The notes below the pieces were generated by a model, which saw only the letters and a program-made list of their open reading frames with translations, did no database searches and was not told where the DNA came from. DNA of 52,204 nucleotides from Ilumatobacteraceae bacterium (GTDB taxonomy: Bacteria; Actinomycetota; Acidimicrobiia; Acidimicrobiales; Ilumatobacteraceae): NCBI GenBank assembly GCA_017859395.1, contig JAFMNE010000012.1, positions 1-52,204 of the forward strand, read 5' to 3'. Shown here piece by piece: positions 45,916 through 52,204 of this stretch (position 1 is its first letter; every line of letters starts with the position of its first letter). A program made the position numbers and the translations under genes.

Positions 45916-46628
45916 CGGGTGCCGCCGCGGCGTCGTGACACCGTCACCCGCTCGTGCGTCCCCACACCTCGACCAGAGCGGCGCTCGACGCGACGCTCAC
46001 GTCGATCTTCAATTCGACGTTGCGTGGCATCGGAGACCTCGGCGGCAGTCCACACCTTCACAAAACGCTGGATGGCGGTGATGATGATCAATGCGAGCAT
46101 CACCCACAGGATCACAACCAAGGCACCATCGAGGCCTACACCCTCGAGCAGGAGCCCGAGGCACAGCGCGACAATGCGCTCGGCGCGTTCCATGAGGCCA
46201 CCTTTGGCCTCGATACCGAGCGATTCAGCCTTTGCTCGTTGGTATGAGATCAACGACGCCACCGCGGAGACCGCAAACGGTAGCAACGACAGTCGCGGCG
46301 AATCTTGTCCCACGAGGTACCACGCGATCCCGCCGAACAACAGCGCATCGGTGATGCGATCCATCGTCGAGTCGAAAAAGGCACCACGTTGGCTCGATGT
46401 TCCCGACGCCTTCGCCAGCGCCCCGTCGAACAGATCGGGCAACGCTGCAGCGATAACAAGGATTAACCCGGTGATCATCATGCCGGCGCCGATGGCGAGC
46501 GCAGCGAGCGCCGCCACCACGAGACCACCGAGGGTGAGTTGGTCGGGGGTTATCCGGGTGCGCCGAAGAAGCGCACCGATAGGTCGAACTGCCCGATCAA
46601 CGGGACCACGAAAAGCGCCATCAAGCAT
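45912..46628 (-). CDS. pgsA: CDP-alcohol phosphatidyltransferase (phosphatidylinositol phosphate synthase type)
   Basis: Transfers the phosphatidyl group from CDP-diacylglycerol to an alcohol, here most likely inositol-1-phosphate (238 aa, about six helices). The signature D-x2-D-G-x2-A-R-x8-G-x3-D-x3-D is met by Asp65, Asp68-Gly69, Ala72, Gly82, Asp86 and Asp90, but the Arg is Lys73. The C-terminal tail is Arg-rich. ATG at 46628 shares one base with the stop of the upstream gene (TGATG). Position before patA and pimA supports the inositol assignment over phosphatidylglycerol synthesis. Confidence 0.88.
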   Translation of the reverse strand: MLDGAFRGPVDRAVRPIGALLRRTRITPDQLTLGGLVVAALAALAIGAGMMITGLILVIAAALPDLFDGALAKASGTSSQRGAFFDSTMDRITDALLFGGIAWYLVGQDSPRLSLLPFAVSAVASLISYQRAKAESLGIEAKGGLMERAERIVALCLGLLLEGVGLDGALVVILWVMLALIIITAIQRFVKVWTAAEVSDATQRRIEDRRERRVERRSGRGVGTHERVTVSRRRGGTR

Positions 46629-47152
46629 CAGGAGGCCTCCGACTCGTGATAGCCGAGGTCGTCCGCCGGGTTGTCTTCAACCAAATATTCAACAACAGAT
46701 CCGTTGATTGCATCGACGAGGACGAGACCGCGGCGACGAGGCGGTTCCTCAATCGAATACACCAACACCCGCCATGTTGGACGGGAGCGAATCCCTCGCC
46801 AGACCTGCTGCGCCGAGGCGTGACCTGCGGGAAAGCCCACCGCCCCTTGGGCCGCCACGAGCGCGTCACGCTCGGTAATGGCCATCCGCCAACCGCTTGC
46901 CATTCCGTAGAGGCCGAACGCGCCGAGCAGGCCACCGGCAACGGCCACTCCCTCGTTGAGTCGGATGCCGTCAATGGCGAGCCCTGCGATCAGGCTGGCG
47001 CCACCCAACACCAGATAGATCGCGGCAGGGATACGACGCCGTGAATTATCTGGGAATTTGTATTGGCCGACGTAGCCCGCCGCGTCAAGATCGTCGGGGA
47101 GCTCGTCGGTGTACGTGTCGACGAGGTCGGACTGCGCATCGGGCTCACCCAT
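46628..47152 (-). CDS. Conserved two-helix membrane protein of unknown function
   Basis: Protein of 174 aa that I do not recognise. Acidic N-terminal 30 residues, two membrane helices (about 41-62 and 68-90), then a soluble domain of about 80 residues with RPTWRVLVYSIEEPPRRRG and DAINGSVVEYLVEDNP. It sits between the HIT gene and pgsA and is translationally coupled to pgsA (TGATG), which points to a role in the PI/PIM cluster. A TACCCT hexamer seven bases before its ATG may start the transcript for this gene and pgsA-patA-pimA. Confidence 0.8.
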   Translation of the reverse strand: MGEPDAQSDLVDTYTDELPDDLDAAGYVGQYKFPDNSRRRIPAAIYLVLGGASLIAGLAIDGIRLNEGVAVAGGLLGAFGLYGMASGWRMAITERDALVAAQGAVGFPAGHASAQQVWRGIRSRPTWRVLVYSIEEPPRRRGLVLVDAINGSVVEYLVEDNPADDLGYHESEAS

Positions 47153-47159
47153 AGCGCAC

Positions 47160-47165
47160 AGGGTA
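47160..47165 (-). promoter_or_regulatory. Predicted -10 element of the PI/PIM cluster
   Basis: TACCCT on the minus strand, seven bases (gtgcgct) before the ATG at 47152, in the 18-base gap after the HIT gene. Weaker than the TAGnnT cases. Confidence 0.4.
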
Positions 47166-47170
47166 CGCCG

Positions 47171-47671
47171 TTATGACGGGCGTGGCCATGACCTGCGCAG
47201 ACGACCAGCGGATTGATCCAGCGCCTCTGGGATCGTCCGAGTGCCAGCCACGGCCGTCATGAAGTTCGAATCGCCGACCCAGCGAGGCACCACATGGACG
47301 TGGAGATGCTCCCCGATCGATCCTCCTGCGGCCGCCCCCATGTTGATGCCGACGTTGACGCCCGCAGGGGCATATTCCTTCTCGACAGCTCGCACGCCAT
47401 CACGCACGGTGACCCACAGTTCGGTGTGTTCTTCGTCAGTGAGTTCAACCAGTGACGGTACTTCGCGGTACGGCACCACTAATAGGTGGCCAGCTGCATA
47501 TGGGTAGGCGTTCATGATGGCGCAGCAAGTGTTCGACCGATGGACGATATGCGTGTCGGTATCGGGCAGACCGGAGGTGAATATCTGGGTAAATACGCTG
47601 GTGCCCGCAACTCGTTCAGCGCCGACGTAGTTCGCACGCCAGCCATTCCAGAGGACCTCGATGGAGGTCAC
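47171..47671 (-). CDS. HIT-family nucleotide hydrolase/phosphorylase
   Basis: Histidine-triad protein (166 aa) that acts on nucleotide phosphates such as AP4A or adenosine phosphoramidates. The triad is in EHLHVHVVPR (about 120-129); AYPYAAGHLLVVP is the typical upstream strand. In mycobacteria the gene between thrS and pgsA1 is of the same family. ATG at 47671 overlaps the thrS stop by four bases. Confidence 0.92.
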   Translation of the reverse strand: MTSIEVLWNGWRANYVGAERVAGTSVFTQIFTSGLPDTDTHIVHRSNTCCAIMNAYPYAAGHLLVVPYREVPSLVELTDEEHTELWVTVRDGVRAVEKEYAPAGVNVGINMGAAAGGSIGEHLHVHVVPRWVGDSNFMTAVAGTRTIPEALDQSAGRLRRSWPRPS

Positions 47672-49656
47672 GCCGTCAACGCCGCCTGGGTGGAACTGGC
47701 GATTTCACTCGTAATCGCCTCCACGAACGAGTCGAGGGGAACGTCACGTTCGACATCTCCACCACGCGGATTCACACCGACGGTGTTCGCTGCGACATCG
47801 TCATCGCCGATCACCAGCACGTAGGGAAGCTTCTCCAGCTTGGCTGCACGGATTCGTTTACCCAGGGCATCGGTTGCGTCGACCGCGTCGACGCGCACAC
47901 TGGCGGAACGCAAGCGATCAGCCACCACCCGCGCGTGCTCCTCATGGACGCTCGCAACAGGGAGAACGCGCACCTGAACCGGAGCGAGCCATGTCGGTAG
48001 CGCCCCTGCGTAGTGCTCGAGCAGAACACCGAAAAAGCGTTCGATCGATCCGAACAATGCGCGGTGGAGCATGATCGGGCGGTGGCGAGCGTTGTCCGCT
48101 CCCACGTACTCGAGACCAAAGCGCTCTGGATTGTTGAAATCCGCCTGGATTGTCGACAGCTGCCAGGACCGACCAATTGCATCGCGGACGTCGATGTCGA
48201 TCTTGGGGCCGTAGAACGCAGCATCACCATCCTTGATGCCGTACTGGACACCATGGCGGTCCAATGCCGAGCGAAGCGCGCTGGTGGCTTCGTCCCAGAT
48301 TTCATCTGATCCGACGTACTTGGCAGGGTCTTTGGTGGAGAGATTGAACGTGAATTCGTCAAAGCCGAAGGCGCGCAGGACCGACAACACAAAATCCAGT
48401 AGTGACGCAACCTCGTCAGCCAATTGCTCTGGGGTGCAGAAGATGTGGCTGTCGTCCTGAGTAAAACCGCGGATGCGCATCAACCCGTGCAGCGTGCCGG
48501 CGCGTTCGTACCGGTACACGTTGCCGAGTTCGAATAGCCGCAGCGGGAGCTCGCGATAGCTGCGCTGCCGCGATCGATACACCAAACAGTGCATCGGGCA
48601 GTTCATCGGCTTCATGTAGTAGGTGCCGTTGTCCATTTCCATGGGCGGGTACATGCCGTCGCGGTAGTAGTCGAGGTGGCCAGAGGTCTCGAAGAGCCGC
48701 CCATTGGCGAGATGCGGGGTGTAGACAAATTGATACCCGCCGTCTATGTGGCGACGCCGGCTGTAGTCCTCCATAATCGAACGCACAACAGCGCCACGTG
48801 GATGCCACACTGCGAGTCCGCCACCGATCTCGGACGGGAAACTCAACAGGTCCAGTTCTGTTGCCAGGCGTCGATGGTCGCGCTTTGCCGCCTCTTCGAG
48901 TTGGTGCAGGTGCTGCTGCAACGCCTCGGCCGATTCCCACGCGGTGCCGTAGATGCGCTGCAACATGCGTCGAGACTCATCGCCACGCCAATACGCCCCG
49001 GAGGTTCGCTGGAGTGCGAAGTGGCCCAGCCGTCCCGTTGAAGGAACATGGGGACCCACACACATGTCGATGAACTGCTCACTGTTGCGGTACGCGCTGA
49101 TGATGTCGGGATTGGATACCTCACCGGCATCGAGTCCGTCGGCGTCTGCGGCTCGTACTCGTTCGATAATCTCGCATTTGTACGGTTGGTCTGCGAATGT
49201 CTCGAGCGCCGCATCGGCGCCCATTTCAACGCGCTCGAATGGCTGATCAGCCGCGACGATGGAATCCATCTCCTTCGAAATACGCGCCAAGTCGTCATCG
49301 GTGAACGTCGCTCCGCCTGGAAGGTCGAAGTCGTAGTAGAAGCCGTTCTCAATAGCGGGACCGATGGAAAACTTCGCACCGGGAAAGAGTCGTGTGACCG
49401 CTTGCGCTAGGACATGGGCCGTTGAGTGACGCAACACATGGCGACCGTCATCGGACGCCGGGGTGACGATACTCACCTCGGCATCGGCCTCAATGGGCAC
49501 ATCCAGATCGCGTGGCTCGCCGTTGATGACTGCCGCAATTGCGTCGCGTCCTAGGCGGCGCCCAATCTGGCTGGCCAGTTCGCCGGCGGTTGTTCCCTGG
49601 GGGACCTCGCGCGTGGAGCCATCGGGCAGGGTGACCGTGATTGGAGCCGCATTCAT
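47668..49656 (-). CDS. thrS: Threonyl-tRNA synthetase
   Basis: Charges tRNA-Thr and edits Ser-tRNA-Thr (662 aa). N-terminal TGS domain, editing domain with HSTAH at 77-81, class II core with zinc ligands in MNCPMHC, DDSHIF and LHRALFGS, then the anticodon domain. ATG at 49656 is preferred; the frame is open to 49758 and overlaps mshC. The 82-base gap before it has no T-box I can see. A TACACT nine bases before the ATG may be a -10. Confidence 0.97.
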   Translation of the reverse strand: MNAAPITVTLPDGSTREVPQGTTAGELASQIGRRLGRDAIAAVINGEPRDLDVPIEADAEVSIVTPASDDGRHVLRHSTAHVLAQAVTRLFPGAKFSIGPAIENGFYYDFDLPGGATFTDDDLARISKEMDSIVAADQPFERVEMGADAALETFADQPYKCEIIERVRAADADGLDAGEVSNPDIISAYRNSEQFIDMCVGPHVPSTGRLGHFALQRTSGAYWRGDESRRMLQRIYGTAWESAEALQQHLHQLEEAAKRDHRRLATELDLLSFPSEIGGGLAVWHPRGAVVRSIMEDYSRRRHIDGGYQFVYTPHLANGRLFETSGHLDYYRDGMYPPMEMDNGTYYMKPMNCPMHCLVYRSRQRSYRELPLRLFELGNVYRYERAGTLHGLMRIRGFTQDDSHIFCTPEQLADEVASLLDFVLSVLRAFGFDEFTFNLSTKDPAKYVGSDEIWDEATSALRSALDRHGVQYGIKDGDAAFYGPKIDIDVRDAIGRSWQLSTIQADFNNPERFGLEYVGADNARHRPIMLHRALFGSIERFFGVLLEHYAGALPTWLAPVQVRVLPVASVHEEHARVVADRLRSASVRVDAVDATDALGKRIRAAKLEKLPYVLVIGDDDVAANTVGVNPRGGDVERDVPLDSFVEAITSEIASSTQAALTA

Positions 49657-49738
49657 GAACCCATGAGTGTACGAGTCGCGCTTCGCACCAGCACCGCTGT
49701 TCATCAGGCTGGCAGATCTAACTCGCGCGTGGGACGGG

Positions 49739-50878
49739 CTAGTCGAGCCGAACCCCAAGGAGATGCGCCGCCGGTGTGACGTCGACCTCGCTCGCAGCAG
49801 CGTCGATGGCCCTCACGGCCCCGACGGTGTCTAGATCGTTGTCGAGGCACTGCCGAACCTGCGACATGAGATCGTTTCCGTGCCGGTTCGTGGTACTCCG
49901 GCGCCAGACGAGCAACCGTTCTGCATTCGCGTCCAATCGGTCGGCATCCCAGCCCCATTCCTCACGATAATGATGCTCCAAAATGACGAGCCGGATAACC
50001 ATCGGGTCCCACTCGGCACGCAACTGGTCGATGAAGACAAGATTCCCGAGGCTCTTCGACATCTTTTCGCCGTCGCAGGACACCAGAGCGGTGTGCATCC
50101 AATGTCGCACAAACGGAGAAGTTCCAACCGCTTCGGATTGCGCTCGCTCACACTCATGATGGGGAAAGATGAGATCTGCTCCTCCGCCGTGTAGGTCGAT
50201 AGTCCCGCCGAGTTCGCGCTGCGCGAGAGCCGAGCATTCAATGTGCCAACCCGGCTTGCCGGGCCCCCACGGGCTGTCCCATGCCGGCTCGTCCGACAGA
50301 GATGGTTGCCACAACACAAAATCAAGGGGATCCCGCTTGTTCGGGTCGTCGACAGCTCCTCCGCGCTGCGCCGCGAGTTCCAGCATTTTTGCGCGGTCGT
50401 ATCCGCTGACTGCGCCGAAATCGGCACAGGTCGACACCTCGAAATACACAGATCCACCGGCTGCGTAGGCGTGACCGGTTCGTACCGCATCGTCAACGAA
50501 CCGGCGAATGTCGCTAATGGCCGACGACGCGCGAGGCGATGACGCCATGGGCAACGCGTTCAGAGCTGCCATGTCGGCCTCGAAACGTGCCTCCTCCCCT
50601 GCGGCCAGGTCCAGATAATGCACGCCAAGTTCGCGTGCCTTGGCAAAGAGCGGATCGTCAACATCGGTGACGTTGCGGACACAACGCACGGTATGACCCC
50701 GGTCGATGAGTCGTCTCTGCACGACGTCGTAGGCGAGGAACGTCGCCGCATGACCGAGATGGGTCGCGTCATAGGGGGTGATGCCACAGACGTACATCGA
50801 CACCTGTTCTCCGGCCTCGAAGGGAACGACGGCGCCGCGGGCAGTGTCGTGCAGGCGCAACGCGGTCGATTCAGGCAT
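49739..50878 (-). CDS. mshC: Mycothiol cysteine ligase MshC
   Basis: Joins cysteine to glucosaminyl-inositol, the ATP-dependent step of mycothiol synthesis (379 aa, a little shorter than the usual 410). It is a CysRS relative: zinc Cys31 in YVCGITPYDATHLGHA (HIGH motif at 40-43), further ligands in WHIECSALA and HHECE, and EKMSKSLGN. CGITPYDATHLGHA separates MshC from true CysRS, which reads CGPTVYD. It overlaps npdG by eight bases. Its neighbours thrS and npdG are unlike the mycobacterial setting. Confidence 0.92.
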   Translation of the reverse strand: MPESTALRLHDTARGAVVPFEAGEQVSMYVCGITPYDATHLGHAATFLAYDVVQRRLIDRGHTVRCVRNVTDVDDPLFAKARELGVHYLDLAAGEEARFEADMAALNALPMASSPRASSAISDIRRFVDDAVRTGHAYAAGGSVYFEVSTCADFGAVSGYDRAKMLELAAQRGGAVDDPNKRDPLDFVLWQPSLSDEPAWDSPWGPGKPGWHIECSALAQRELGGTIDLHGGGADLIFPHHECERAQSEAVGTSPFVRHWMHTALVSCDGEKMSKSLGNLVFIDQLRAEWDPMVIRLVILEHHYREEWGWDADRLDANAERLLVWRRSTTNRHGNDLMSQVRQCLDNDLDTVGAVRAIDAAASEVDVTPAAHLLGVRLD

Positions 50879-51560
50879 CGTCGGTCTCGGTAGTTGCTCG
50901 CGTCGGTAGCGCGATACCGGTCATCTTCGGGGCAACGCGGGTGCGGTAGCGAACATTCAATTGCAGGAGAACAGCGGTGAACGCCTCGATAGCCATCGCA
51001 TTCGACAGCTGTCCTGCGTCGAGGGAGCGGCACCCGGGGATGCGGTCGACAATGTCAATCACCTCGGCTACCGCGCTCGAATCATCGCCGCAGATCAGTA
51101 CATCGGATTCAAGGGGTTCGCCCACGCGTCCGAGTTCGTTGGCGGGAAGGTGATGGAACGCTGCTACCACCCGACACTCAGGTGCTGCTGCTTGAACATG
51201 GGCTGCGACCGAACCTCGTGGTGGCAAGAGGGGTTGAAACTCTGGTCCGACCTTGATGAGTGCATTGGCCATGCTGACCAACACCTTGCCGCGGAGATGC
51301 GTCGACAAGTCCTTCACCATCGTGGCCGCAGAGTCCCACGGGGTGGCAACAACGACCAGATCACAGAGTGCCGCCTCGGTGTTGTCGCCGTAGCGAAGCA
51401 GTTCATGCAGTTCGGGGTAGCGCTCAATGAACACGTCACGTGCCTCTAAGGCGCGGTATTTCGATCTCGAGCCGATGACCGTCTCATAGCCGATGCTTGC
51501 GAGGCGTGCCGCGAGGGCCGACCCGGCCGGACCACTACCACCGATGATGCCGATGCGCAT
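50871..51560 (-). CDS. npdG: Coenzyme F420:NADP oxidoreductase (NpdG/Fno type)
   Basis: Moves hydride between F420H2 and NADP (229 aa). The Rossmann loop GGSGPAGSALAARLA (7-21) and GSRSKYRA (31-38), which reads the NADP 2'-phosphate, match the family; VVVATPWD and AFHHLPA are further conserved. It implies the cell makes F420. It starts at ATG 51560 and is divergent from fabI. CAGGAT six bases before the ATG resembles the leaderless hexamer but lacks the first T. Confidence 0.9.
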   Translation of the reverse strand: MRIGIIGGSGPAGSALAARLASIGYETVIGSRSKYRALEARDVFIERYPELHELLRYGDNTEAALCDLVVVATPWDSAATMVKDLSTHLRGKVLVSMANALIKVGPEFQPLLPPRGSVAAHVQAAAPECRVVAAFHHLPANELGRVGEPLESDVLICGDDSSAVAEVIDIVDRIPGCRSLDAGQLSNAMAIEAFTAVLLQLNVRYRTRVAPKMTGIALPTRATTETDDA

Positions 51561-51711
51561 GGATCGATCCTGCCACAGTGCTGAGGTTCAGCGCGATGTG
51601 GTGAGCCGCAGCACGAGGCCAACCAAGGTCATGCGCGCTTTAGTTGATGTTTCCGCGTGCTGTTCGCTGAATGTGCCATCGGCGCGGCAACGCTTGAGTA
51701 GGTTGCTCCAT
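51561..51711. other. Divergent npdG-fabI gap
   Basis: 151 bases between two start codons, the largest gap in the window. It holds the fabI hexamer at 51699-51704 and the weak CAGGAT before npdG. I see no hairpin, tRNA or operator with clear symmetry. Confidence 0.6.
51699..51704 (+). promoter_or_regulatory. Predicted -10 element of fabI
   Basis: TAGGTT, seven bases (gctccat) before the ATG at 51712. Same hexamer and spacing as tgt. Leaderless start inferred; no clear -35. Confidence 0.55.
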
Positions 51712-52204
51712 ATGGGAATCCTTGAAGGCAAAAAACTCGTCGTGACCGGCGTGCTGACCGATGCGTCACTGGCCTTTTCCGTTGCACAGTTGGCAATAGC
51801 CGAAGGTGCTGATGTGATGCTTACCGGAGCAGGACGGGGCCTGTCACTTACCCGCCGAACCGCGCGAAAACTCCCGGCAGAGGTACCGGTCGTCGAGTTT
51901 GACGTGACCGTTGACGATCACGTCGAGAGCGCTCGTTCCGCCGCCGCGGACCACCTTGGGCGGGTGGACGGTGTGTTGCATGCCATCGGATTCGCTCCTG
52001 CAAGTTGTCTCGGCGAGGATTTCCTAGATGCGCCGTGGGATGACGTCGCGACAGCGGTGCATATTTCGGCCTATTCACTCCGAACGCTTGCGGTCGCATT
52101 TGCGCCGTTGATGGCTGATGGTGGATCAATCGTTGGTCTCGACTTCGACAATCGCCAGGCCTGGCCGGCCTACAACTGGATGGGTGTGGCCAAGTCGGCA
52201 CTCC
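51712..52204 (+). CDS. fabI: Enoyl-[acyl-carrier-protein] reductase, InhA/FabI type (partial, C-terminus outside window)
   Basis: NADH-dependent reductase of the last step in each fatty acid elongation round. 164 residues are visible. MGILEGKKLVVTGVLTDASL is the InhA-like N-terminus with the modified glycine loop; catalytic Tyr154 and Lys161 lie in PAYNWMGVAKSAL, close to InhA Tyr158 and Lys165. The substrate-loop and C-terminal helix are outside the window. InhA would be the target of isoniazid in mycobacteria; drug response here cannot be judged. Confidence 0.94.
   Translation, partial: MGILEGKKLVVTGVLTDASLAFSVAQLAIAEGADVMLTGAGRGLSLTRRTARKLPAEVPVVEFDVTVDDHVESARSAAADHLGRVDGVLHAIGFAPASCLGEDFLDAPWDDVATAVHISAYSLRTLAVAFAPLMADGGSIVGLDFDNRQAWPAYNWMGVAKSAL

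Noticed and set aside
45919-46707. Plus-strand frame of 262 codons rich in Arg and Ser
   Set aside because: Antisense to pgsA, with typical shadow composition.
49657-49738. T-box or other riboswitch before thrS
   Set aside because: Only 82 bases, with no specifier loop or T-box consensus visible.
49739-50878. Cysteinyl-tRNA synthetase
   Set aside because: The CGITPYDATHLGHA segment and the shorter length match MshC; true CysRS has CGPTVYD and a longer C-terminal anticodon domain.
1-52204. tRNA, rRNA or CRISPR arrays
   Set aside because: Almost all sequence is coding; the gaps are too short and hold no cloverleaf or spaced palindromic repeats that I could find by eye.

Overview
This 52 kb window reads as the chromosome of a high-GC actinobacterium, most likely from the class Acidimicrobiia or a close relative. 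Several things in the sequence point there. There is a mycothiol ligase (mshC), a coenzyme F420:NADP oxidoreductase and a phosphatidylinositol/PIM cluster (pgsA-patA-pimA). Two long minus-strand blocks follow, as remembered, the mycobacterial orders HAD-tlyA-nadK-recN-pyrG-NUDIX-xerD...scpA-scpB-rluB and thrS-HIT-pgsA-patA-pimA...pdxS-pdxT-yebC...ruvCAB...secDF-apt-rel-hisS-aspS. Two features depart from mycobacteria: a queuosine pair (queA-tgt) placed next to yajC-secD-secF as in proteobacteria, and a class I fructose-bisphosphate aldolase. The taxonomic assignment is inference from gene content. The window is almost wholly coding, with 53 genes, no gene-free stretch over 300 bases, and no rRNA, tRNA, CRISPR or insertion sequence that I could see.

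Layout. (1) 1-3089, minus: a three-subunit molybdenum hydroxylase of the xanthine dehydrogenase type (FAD, 2Fe-2S and Mo subunits; the Mo subunit runs off the left edge). (2) 3236-9018, plus: a complete family-5 solute-binding protein/ABC importer operon (peptide/nickel type), divergent from the dehydrogenase. It has a hairpin and a 22-bp-period direct repeat after the binding-protein gene. (3) 9011-14188, minus: scpA-scpB-rluB-tyrA-aroA-HAD hydrolase, which combines chromosome condensation, ribosome modification and aromatic amino acid synthesis. (4) 14253-16558, plus: trpS and a MATE transporter. (5) 16528-24164, minus: HAD-IIA phosphatase, tlyA, nadK, recN, pyrG, NUDIX hydrolase, xerD, HD protein. 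(6) 24264-25433, plus: a solitary DUF1015 gene between the two conserved blocks. (7) 25437-51560, minus: npdG, mshC, thrS, HIT, a small membrane protein, pgsA, patA, pimA, a degenerate M48-like protein, a DUF3048 lipoprotein, pdxST, yebC, peroxiredoxin, ruvCAB, queA, tgt, yajC, secDF, apt, rel, hisS, aspS, fba. (8) 51712 to the right edge, plus: an InhA-like enoyl-ACP reductase.

How the genes work together. Most are housekeeping: four aminoacyl-tRNA synthetases, Holliday-junction processing, Sec translocation, stringent response, CTP, NADP and PLP synthesis, and the shikimate end-steps. Genes are packed tightly, with many 1-8 bp overlaps (ATGA/GTGA junctions).

The most notable regulatory signal is a recurring hexamer of the form TAnnnT, mostly TAGnnT, lying 6-8 bases before the start codon of at least twelve genes. 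No Shine-Dalgarno sequence is evident between hexamer and start. I read these as -10 elements of leaderless transcripts. No new defence, secondary-metabolite or mobile system was found. The most unusual single gene is the M48-like membrane protein at 43169-43900, which has lost its zinc-binding motif.
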